NCBI GenBank assembly: GCA_003250135.1
Contig: QKHF01000150.1
Span: 1 to 24,014, forward strand
DNA length: 24,014 nt
From: Paracoccaceae bacterium
GTDB lineage: Bacteria; Pseudomonadota; Alphaproteobacteria; Rhodobacterales; Rhodobacteraceae
Reading direction: 5' to 3'
Shown here: one piece after another, positions 7,285 to 13,500 of the stretch
Layout of the letters: each line of letters starts with the position of its first letter
How positions within the stretch are numbered: position 1 is the first letter of the stretch
Translations under genes and position numbers: made by a program
Notes under the pieces: generated by a model
Database searches by the model: none
Told to the model about the DNA's origin: nothing
What the model saw: the letters and a program-made list of their open reading frames with translations, nothing else

Positions 7285-8850
7285 TCAGTCGTAGAGTTCG
7301 CGGTACTTGCGGACGATCCGCAGCGCGTAGATGTTCAGGGCCAGCGTGATGAAGAACAGCGTGAAGCCCAGCGCGAAGGCGGGCGCCGCGGCGGTGTCCG
7401 CCTCGGTGTCACCGGTGATCAGGGCGACGATCTGCACCGTCACGGTGGTCACCGTCTCCATCGGGTTCCAGGTCAGGTTCGCGCCTTGCCCCGCGGCCAT
7501 CACCACGATCATCGTCTCGCCCACCGCGCGGCTGACGCCCAGCAGCACCGCCGAGACGATGCCGGGCAGGGCGGCGGGCAGGATCACCTGGCGGATCGTC
7601 TCGGCCTTGGTGGCTCCGAGACCGTACGACCCGTCGCGCAAAGATTGAGGCACGGCGTTGATCACGTCGTCCGACAGCGAGGAGATGAACGGGATGATCA
7701 TGATTCCCATGACCACGCCCGCGGCCAGAGCGCTCTCCGACGCGACGTCGAATGTGAAGCCGGGGTTGGCGCTCCAGATCACAGCCAGCCCGCCCAGCGC
7801 GAAGACCGCGAAATAGGCGACAAGGCCATAGCCGCCCGCCTGACGCGTCAGCGACTGACGAAAGCCCGGACGCGCCCTCTCCAGCAGCAGGAGCGCCAGA
7901 AAGCCGACGATCACCGCCGCCAGCAGGCCGAGGATCGGAACGATCACCCCGCCATTGTCGCGGATGAAGGGCGCCACGGTGATGGCGGCGAAAAAGCCGT
8001 AGACCACGGTCGGGATGCCGGCGAGGACTTCGAGCAGCGGCTTGGTCCAGGCGCGCACTTTCGGGCTGGCGAAATCCGACAGGTAGATCGCCGCCATCAG
8101 GCCGATCGGCACGGCGACCAGCATGGCGATCACGGTGATCATGGCGGTGCCCGCGAACAGCGGGATCGCGCCCACTTTCTCCGGGTCCAGCTTGCCTTCG
8201 AACACGCCCGCCAGCGGGCTCCAGGTTGTGCCGAAGAAATAGTCGAACAGGCGCCAGTCGATGCGGTTGAAGAAGATCAGCGTCTCGCCGATCAGCGACA
8301 GCACGATGCCGACCGTCGTCAGGATGGCGATGGTGGCCGAGACGGCGAGGACCGCGCGGATCACCCGCTCTGACCGGTTGCGCGCGCGCCACTCCATCGA
8401 GATCTGGCTGCGGGTGCGCAGCAAGGCGGCCAGCGCGGCGCCGACGCCGGCGATCAGCACCGCGACGCCGCGCCAGAAACCGGCGGCGGTGTAGTACTCG
8501 GCCAGCGCTTCGCGCGCCGGGTCCACGCTTGACGGAATGCCGCCTGTCGCGATGGCGCGCGCGTCGTTCAGCATCAGGTCCAGCTGGATCTGCGACAGCG
8601 CCTCGCCGGTCAGCGCGGAGGCGCGGCTTGTCATGGTTGAGTCGATGACCGCCCCGGCGAGACCCGAAACCACGATCAGCGCGCCGAGGCCCGCGATCAG
8701 AACCCACATCAGGCTGTAAAGCCCGTGGTAATTGGGGCGGGAGTGAAGCTGGGCGTAGTTGTCGCCCGCCAGCGCCGACGCCTTGGCGCGGCCCAGCAGG
8801 AACGCCGCCGCCGCGATGATCAGGATTGCCAGGGCGGTCAGAAGCGTCAT
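7285..8850 (-). CDS. pstC: Phosphate ABC transporter permease PstC, long form
   Basis: A 521-residue permease with about ten hydrophobic segments. The N-terminal third (about 1-165) holds extra segments near 3-20, 45-67 and 128-145, as in the long alphaproteobacterial PstC proteins. The core permease domain runs from about 230 to 512. AVPIGLMAAIYLSDFA at 246-261, LAGIPTVVYGFFA at 276-288, and the coupling loop YGLGATKAETIRQVILP at about 409-425 are characteristic. It pairs with PstA to form the phosphate channel across the inner membrane. The start follows a GGAG site by 8 nt. It is separated from pstS by 97 nt that hold a large palindrome. Confidence 0.96.
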   Translation of the reverse strand: MTLLTALAILIIAAAAFLLGRAKASALAGDNYAQLHSRPNYHGLYSLMWVLIAGLGALIVVSGLAGAVIDSTMTSRASALTGEALSQIQLDLMLNDARAIATGGIPSSVDPAREALAEYYTAAGFWRGVAVLIAGVGAALAALLRTRSQISMEWRARNRSERVIRAVLAVSATIAILTTVGIVLSLIGETLIFFNRIDWRLFDYFFGTTWSPLAGVFEGKLDPEKVGAIPLFAGTAMITVIAMLVAVPIGLMAAIYLSDFASPKVRAWTKPLLEVLAGIPTVVYGFFAAITVAPFIRDNGGVIVPILGLLAAVIVGFLALLLLERARPGFRQSLTRQAGGYGLVAYFAVFALGGLAVIWSANPGFTFDVASESALAAGVVMGIMIIPFISSLSDDVINAVPQSLRDGSYGLGATKAETIRQVILPAALPGIVSAVLLGVSRAVGETMIVVMAAGQGANLTWNPMETVTTVTVQIVALITGDTEADTAAAPAFALGFTLFFITLALNIYALRIVRKYRELYD

Positions 8851-8897
8851 CGCTTCACTCCGAATAATCGAAAGCCGCCCAGCCTTGGGGCGCGGAA

Positions 8898-8923
8898 GGG
8901 GGAGGCGCGGCCGCGCCTCCCCC
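8898..8923 (-). promoter_or_regulatory. Large palindrome between pstS and pstC (mRNA stabiliser or partial terminator)
   Basis: A perfect 26-nt inverted repeat: each 13-nt arm pairs with the other, leaving effectively a GGCC tetraloop. It sits 24 nt after the pstS stop. No U-tract follows on the minus strand, so full termination is unlikely. A structure here would protect the pstS 3' end or reduce read-through, which would give more binding protein than permease, as is common for binding-protein-dependent ABC operons. Confidence 0.6.
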
Positions 8924-8947
8924 CAGCGTTTCGGCTTGCGCCGTAAA

Positions 8948-9931
8948 TCAGAACGCCTCGGCGGTCAGATTGGTCAGTTCCGTCGCCGCGGTCTTGTTGG
9001 CGATGTGCGCCTCCTCGGGCAGCGGGATCAGGCCGCGGTCGAGCAGGTAGCCGTCCTCGCCGGTCGCGTCGTCCGACACGAACTCGGCGACGTATTCCTC
9101 GATGCCCGGAATCACGCCCACATGAGCTTTCTTCACGTAGAAATACAGCGAGCGGGAGACCGGGTAATCGCCGGAGGCGATGTTCTCGAAGGTCGGCTCG
9201 ACGCCGTCGACCGAAGCGCCTTTGATCTTGTCGGCGTTCTGGTCGAGGAAGGAGAAGCCGAAGACGCCCAGAGCGTTCGGGTTGGCCTCCAGCTTGGCGA
9301 CGATCAGGTTGTCGTTCTCGCCGGCTTCGATGTAGGCGCCGTCGTCACGGATCTCGATGTGCTTGCAATCCTCGGCGCCCGAAGCCTTGCAGCCGCCTTC
9401 CATGGCCAACTCCTCGAACGCGTCGCGGGTGCCCGAGGTCGGCGGCGGGCCAAGGACCTCAATCTTCTGCGCCGGCAGAGAGGGGTCGACATCGGACCAC
9501 ATCGTGGCGGCCGAACCGGCCTTCAGCGCCTCATACACCTGCGCCAGGGTGACGGAGAAATCCGCCGCGCTCTTGGCGTTCGCGATCACGATGCCGTCGA
9601 AGCCGACAACCACCTCGGTGATGTCGGAGACGCCGTTCGCCTGGCAGGTCTCGAATTCGGACTTCTTCATCCGGCGCGAGGCGTTGGTGATGTCAGGATG
9701 ATCGACGCCGACGCCAGCGCAGAACAGCTTCAGGCCGCCGCCGGAACCGGTCGATTCGACGACGGGGGTCGGGAAGTCGGTGTTCCGGCCAAAGGCCTCG
9801 GCGACGGCGGTTGAGAACGGGAAGACGGTCGACGAGCCGACGATCCGGATCTGGTCGCGCGCGGCGGCTTCGCCAGCCATTGCGACGGTCGCAAGCGCGG
9901 CGAAGGCGGCGCCGATGCGGAGTTTGTTCAC
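8948..9931 (-). CDS. pstS: Periplasmic phosphate-binding protein PstS
   Basis: A 327-residue secreted substrate-binding protein. The GTG start at 9931 is chosen over an in-frame ATG at 9982 because GGAGAG lies 5 nt upstream (9942-9937) and the protein then opens with a normal signal peptide: N-terminal Lys/Arg, a hydrophobic core and a cleavage region around GEAAA-RDQ near residue 25. The mature protein starts with IRIVGSSTVFPF, the phosphate-cradling motif. GSGGGLKLFC, DITNASRRMKKSE and SGTRDAFEEL are further ligand-site segments. It delivers periplasmic phosphate to PstCA. The 191-nt gap upstream, with a candidate Pho box, marks it as the probable head of the starvation-induced transcript. 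Confidence 0.96.
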   Translation of the reverse strand: MNKLRIGAAFAALATVAMAGEAAARDQIRIVGSSTVFPFSTAVAEAFGRNTDFPTPVVESTGSGGGLKLFCAGVGVDHPDITNASRRMKKSEFETCQANGVSDITEVVVGFDGIVIANAKSAADFSVTLAQVYEALKAGSAATMWSDVDPSLPAQKIEVLGPPPTSGTRDAFEELAMEGGCKASGAEDCKHIEIRDDGAYIEAGENDNLIVAKLEANPNALGVFGFSFLDQNADKIKGASVDGVEPTFENIASGDYPVSRSLYFYVKKAHVGVIPGIEEYVAEFVSDDATGEDGYLLDRGLIPLPEEAHIANKTAATELTNLTAEAF

Positions 9932-10019
9932 TGCTTCTCTCCAAGTCTGCAGACAAGTTGCAAGGTCGTCGAGTCGCCCCAACGCTCCTCGGCGCGGACC
10001 CTATTTCGCTCCAACAACA

Positions 10020-10053
10020 GGTATACGACGGAAAAATCACGCTTGTGTGACAG
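10020..10053 (-). promoter_or_regulatory. Candidate Pho box and -10 element of pstS
   Basis: On the minus strand CTGTCAC (10053-10047, 6 of 7 to the classical PhoB repeat, with the final C also accepted) is followed after 4 nt by GCGTGAT, a weaker second repeat, giving the 11-bp period of a Pho box. Ten bases further on lies TATACC (10025-10020) as a -10 hexamer. That is the layout of PhoB-activated promoters, in which the box replaces the -35 element. Transcription would start about 80 nt before the pstS GTG. Confidence 0.5.
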
Positions 10054-10076
10054 GTTAACCATCTGGAAAATATAAT
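10047..10076 (+). promoter_or_regulatory. Near-consensus sigma-70-like promoter pointing antisense into phoR
   Basis: On the plus strand GTGACA (10047-10052, 5 of 6 to TTGACA) is followed after 18 nt by a perfect TATAAT (10071-10076). The -35 element coincides with the first Pho-box repeat on the other strand. A start near 10083 would produce RNA antisense to the phoR 3' end. A small 4-bp hairpin at 10108-10118 followed by six T residues (10119-10124) could stop it after about 40 nt. The run of A/T here could also be an upstream element for the pst promoter. Confidence 0.35.
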
Positions 10077-10122
10077 AAATATGAGGGTTGAGAATGTTCG
10101 GCGCGTGCGCTGTCAGCGTTTT

Positions 10123-11469
10123 TTACAACGCCGCTGGCGCGCGTTCTCCGCGATTCTCTGAGTCGCGGGTTATGTCCGTTTCAGCGGCGGCGCGCGGCAG
10201 CCACACGGTGAAAACGCTGCCTTTTCCGGGCTCGCTGACGATCTCAAGGTCGCCGCGGTGGCGCTTCAGGATGTGCTTGACGATGGCCAGCCCCAGCCCG
10301 GTTCCGCCGCGCTCCCGGCTGCGCGAGACGCTGACCCGATAGAACCGCTCGGTCAGTCGGGTGAGGTGCTCGGCCGGGATGCCTTCGCCCTGGTCGATCA
10401 CCTCCACGCCGATCATGCCGGGGCGGTCGGGACTTCTGGGGGCGGCCGCCACGCGGACTGGCGCGCCCGGCAGGCTGTATTTGAGCGCGTTGTCCACCAG
10501 GTTCAGGAAAACCTGCGACAGCTGCTGCGGATCTCCCTGCACCCTCGCGCTTTCATCGTCGAATTCGATGATCAGGCGGCCGTCGCTGATCGGACCCAGC
10601 TCCATCGCGACCGAACGCGTGACATCGTTCAGCCAGACGGTCCCGCGCGGACGGACATGCTCATCCAGTTCGATTCGGTTCAGCGACAGAAGATCCTCGA
10701 CCAGCCGCTTCATGCGCTCGGTCTGCGTCGCCATGATCCCGAGGAACCGTTCGCGCGCGGCCTCGTCCGACTTGGCGTGGCCCTGCAGCGTCTCGATGAA
10801 GCCGGCGAGCGAGGCGAGCGGGGTCTTGAACTCGTGGCTGGCGTTGGCGACGAAGTCGCGATGCAGCATCTCGGCGCGCCGGGCCTTGGTGTGGTCCTCC
10901 ATCAACACAAGCACCGCCATCGCCCGATCGCTCCAGCGGTCGCCGTCGCGGTCGAGGGGCCGCACGGTGGCGCGAATGAAGATCTCCTGCGCGCGCACGA
11001 GGTCGAATTCGACGCTCCGCGCCTCCTGCCGCTGGAAGGCGGCCTCGACCGCTTCCAAAAGCGCGGGGTTGCGGAACACGCGGGTGTAATGCGCGCCGAT
11101 TTCGGCGTGGCGATACATGTCGGCCGCGGCCTCGTTGACGAAAGCGACGTCGCCCGCCGCGTCCAGCAGGAAAAGCGGGTTCGGCAGCCGCGCCAGAACC
11201 TCTCGGCCATGGCCTGCGCGCAGACCCGTCGCAGGGCGCTCCGCCGACGCAGGAGCGGGGGGATCCGCCTGCGTTGCGCCCGATCTGCGTCCGTTAGCGT
11301 TCAGAGCCGTGCTAACGAAAGCTCCGATGGCCGCGCCAACCGCGGCCGCCAGCGCGGTCAGCGCGGGCGACAAATCCGCCTCGGCCGCCCCCCAGGCGCC
11401 GAGACCGGCGAGCGCCAGCGAAAAAGCGGCGCCTTGCAGAGCGGTTGATGCGTCGACTTTCTGAGCCAT
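10123..11469 (-). CDS. phoR: Phosphate regulon sensor histidine kinase PhoR
   Basis: A 448-residue membrane histidine kinase. Two closely spaced membrane segments (about 11-30 and 34-56) form a hairpin with almost no periplasmic loop, as expected for PhoR, which senses through PstSCAB/PhoU and not through a ligand of its own. A PAS domain follows (about 88-195), then the phospho-acceptor helix with H212 in NASHEFKTPL, then the ATPase domain with the N box NLVDNALKYS near 322-331, DQGEGIP near 359-365 and GGTGLGLAI near 386-394. It phosphorylates PhoB. No clear Shine-Dalgarno precedes the start. It is the first gene of the module, with phoB at the far end. Confidence 0.95.
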   Translation of the reverse strand: MAQKVDASTALQGAAFSLALAGLGAWGAAEADLSPALTALAAAVGAAIGAFVSTALNANGRRSGATQADPPAPASAERPATGLRAGHGREVLARLPNPLFLLDAAGDVAFVNEAAADMYRHAEIGAHYTRVFRNPALLEAVEAAFQRQEARSVEFDLVRAQEIFIRATVRPLDRDGDRWSDRAMAVLVLMEDHTKARRAEMLHRDFVANASHEFKTPLASLAGFIETLQGHAKSDEAARERFLGIMATQTERMKRLVEDLLSLNRIELDEHVRPRGTVWLNDVTRSVAMELGPISDGRLIIEFDDESARVQGDPQQLSQVFLNLVDNALKYSLPGAPVRVAAAPRSPDRPGMIGVEVIDQGEGIPAEHLTRLTERFYRVSVSRSRERGGTGLGLAIVKHILKRHRGDLEIVSEPGKGSVFTVWLPRAAAETDITRDSENRGERAPAAL

Positions 11470-11513
11470 GGAGGGGTTCTAACAGCGCTGCCCGTCCACA
11501 AAAAGCGGGATTG

Positions 11514-11531
11514 CTTTCACATCGCCGTCAC
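11514..11531 (+). promoter_or_regulatory. Pho-box-like direct repeat between phoR and DUF1178
   Basis: CTTTCAC (11514-11520) and CCGTCAC (11525-11531) each match the PhoB repeat CTGTCAC at 6 of 7 positions and are spaced by 4 nt, an 11-bp period. It lies in the 142-nt divergent gap between phoR and the DUF1178 gene and is oriented toward the latter. No good -10 hexamer is seen at the expected distance on the plus strand, so which gene it serves, if any, is open. Confidence 0.4.
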
Positions 11532-11611
11532 ATACATAAACCTCGCTCGCCGCCGGTGCGGCGGCCTGTGCTAAACTGCGAGTCCGATCCAAAGGAGTTC
11601 GGTGCGGCGCC

Positions 11612-12073
11612 ATGATCCGTTATGACCTGAAATGCGCTTGCGGCTGCGAGTTCGACGCCTGGTTCAAGGACAGCGCGGCCTTCGATGCATTGAAGGCCGC
11701 GGGTCAGGTGGTGTGCGCCAGTTGCGGCTCGACCGATGTGAAGAAGGCGCTGATGGCGCCGCGGGTCGCCACCTCGCGCAAATCGGCCAAAACGCGCTCC
11801 GAGGCGCCGTCGGAAGGCGCGGCCGCTGTCGGCGCGTTGTCTGCGCCGACCGATCCGGAGCTGGCGAAGAAGCTGAAGGACCTCCAAGACTACCTGACCC
11901 GGAACTCGGACGATGTCGGCTCGGCTTTCCCCGAAGAGGCGCGCCGCATTCATTACGGCGAGGCCGACAAGCGGCAAATTCACGGCGTCGCGTCGCCCGA
12001 GGAGGCGCGCGAGTTGACCGAAGAGGGCGTTCCCATCGCGCCGCTGCCGCTTTCATCGCGCCGCGCGAACTGA
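11612..12073 (+). CDS. DUF1178 family protein (putative zinc-binding)
   Basis: A 153-residue protein starting MIRYDLKCACGCEFDAWFKDSAAFD, with a second pair in VCASCGSTDVKKALMAP (about residues 34-50). Cys8, Cys10 or Cys12 with the later CxxC could bind zinc, as in rubredoxin-like and FmdB-like ribbons. This matches the DUF1178 family of alphaproteobacteria and betaproteobacteria, whose function is not established. After a polar Ala/Ser/Lys linker, residues about 80-150 are helical and end with HGVASPEEARELTEEGVP. AGGAG lies 14 nt before the start, a rather long spacing. It is divergent from phoR and is followed at 120 nt by lysC. Confidence 0.85.
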   Translation: MIRYDLKCACGCEFDAWFKDSAAFDALKAAGQVVCASCGSTDVKKALMAPRVATSRKSAKTRSEAPSEGAAAVGALSAPTDPELAKKLKDLQDYLTRNSDDVGSAFPEEARRIHYGEADKRQIHGVASPEEARELTEEGVPIAPLPLSSRRAN

Positions 12074-12193
12074 TCCGGCGGGCGTTTCCACCCTCTCCAT
12101 CTTGCGGCTTCGCGCCCGCCCGCGTATGAGTGCGCGCCGTGAGCGCCCCCCTGACGAGAACCGCCGCCGGCGCCCGGCTCTGGAGCACCCGCC

Positions 12194-13438
12194 ATGCCCC
12201 GCCTCGTGATGAAATTTGGCGGCACGTCCGTCGCCGACATGGAACGAATTCGCGCCGTCGCCCAAAAGGTGAAGCGCGAGGTCGACAACGGCTATGACGT
12301 GGCCGTCGTCGTCTCGGCCATGGCGGGCGAGACCAACAAGCTGGTCGGCTTCGTGCGCGACGCGGCCCAGCCGCCGGGCTGCGATCACATGGGCCTCTAC
12401 GATGCGCGCGAATACGACGCCATCGTCGCTTCGGGCGAGCAGGTGACATCCGGCCTTCTGGCGCTGGCGCTGCAGGAGATGGGCGTGCCGGCGCGGTCCT
12501 GGCAAGGCTGGCAGATTCCGATCCGGACGACCTCGGCCCATGGCGCGGCGCGGATCGAGAAGATCGAGACCGCCAATCTGGAGGCGAAATTCGCCGAGGG
12601 TCTGCATGCGGTCGTCGCGGGTTTCCAGGGTCTGGCCGAGGACAACCGCATCGCCACGCTTGGGCGGGGCGGGTCCGACACCTCGGCCGTCGCGCTGGCC
12701 GCCGCGCTGGGCGCGGAGCGCTGCGACATCTACACGGATGTGGACGGCGTCTACACCACCGACCCGCGGATCGAGCGGCGCGCCGCCAAGCTGCACCGCA
12801 TTTCCTATGAGGAGATGCTGGAATTGGCCTCGATGGGCGCGAAAGTCTTGCAGACCCGGTCGGTCGAGCTTGCTATGAGATACAAGGTGCGTCTTCAGGT
12901 TCTGTCGAGTTTCGTCGACGCGCCGGGCACCCTTGTCTGTGATGAGGAGGAGATCTTGGAGCAGAACGTGGTCAGCGGCGTCGCTTATTCGCGCGACGAA
13001 GCCAAGGTGACCTTGCTGAGCGTCGCCGACCGTCCGGGCGTCGCGGCGGCGATTTTCGGTCCGCTCGCCGATGCGGGCGTGAACGTCGACATGATCGTGC
13101 AGAACATCTCCGAGGACGGTCGTACGGACATGACCTTCTCATGCTCCATGGACGACCTGCCGCGCGCCCGCCACGCGCTTGAAAAAGCCGCCGAAAGCAT
13201 CTCTTATCGCGAACTGGTGGTCGATGATGCGGTCGCGAAGGTCTCGGTGGTCGGCATCGGCATGCGCAGCCACACCGGCGTTGCGCAGAAAGCGTTCCAG
13301 GTGCTGGCCAACGAGGGCGTGAACATCAAGGTCATCAACACCTCGGAGATCAAGGTGAGCGTCCTGATCGACCGGAAATACCTGGAGCTGGCGGTGCAGG
13401 CGCTCCACGCCGCCTTCGACCTAGACAAAGCGGCTTGA
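12194..13438 (+). CDS. lysC: Aspartate kinase
   Basis: A 414-residue aspartokinase that phosphorylates aspartate, the first step to lysine, threonine, methionine and diaminopimelate. The catalytic domain opens with KFGGTS at 7-12 and has GRGGSDTSAVALAAAL at 157-172 and TDVDGVYTTDPR at 181-192. The C-terminal half (about 265-410) holds two ACT domains, with GVNVDMIVQNIS at about 295-306 and GVNIKVINTSEIKVS at about 375-389, which normally bind lysine or threonine for feedback control. A GGAG site lies about 9 nt upstream of the start. An AGGAGG sequence inside the gene precedes TTG codon 255 at the domain border (see findings). ptsP follows at 62 nt. Confidence 0.96.
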   Translation: MPRLVMKFGGTSVADMERIRAVAQKVKREVDNGYDVAVVVSAMAGETNKLVGFVRDAAQPPGCDHMGLYDAREYDAIVASGEQVTSGLLALALQEMGVPARSWQGWQIPIRTTSAHGAARIEKIETANLEAKFAEGLHAVVAGFQGLAEDNRIATLGRGGSDTSAVALAAALGAERCDIYTDVDGVYTTDPRIERRAAKLHRISYEEMLELASMGAKVLQTRSVELAMRYKVRLQVLSSFVDAPGTLVCDEEEILEQNVVSGVAYSRDEAKVTLLSVADRPGVAAAIFGPLADAGVNVDMIVQNISEDGRTDMTFSCSMDDLPRARHALEKAAESISYRELVVDDAVAKVSVVGIGMRSHTGVAQKAFQVLANEGVNIKVINTSEIKVSVLIDRKYLELAVQALHAAFDLDKAA

Positions 13439-13500
13439 CCGGCCGCGCGACCCAACCCAGCCGCGCGATCCGCGCGCGCCGCAACGGGGACTAGCGGCCG

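Noticed and set aside
10110..10127. CTGTCAG at 10110-10116 as a further Pho box on the plus strand
   Set aside because: The second heptamer at the right spacing does not match the repeat; the sequence is better read as part of a small hairpin before T6.
10258..11448. Plus-strand open frame antisense to phoR
   Set aside because: Low-complexity Arg/His/Gln-rich translation without motifs, while phoR on the minus strand has all kinase boxes.
12074..12193. Possible lysine riboswitch or attenuator before lysC
   Set aside because: The 120-nt gap holds only an 8-bp stem (12077-12084 with 12113-12120) with a 28-nt loop and no U-tract, far too small for a lysine riboswitch.
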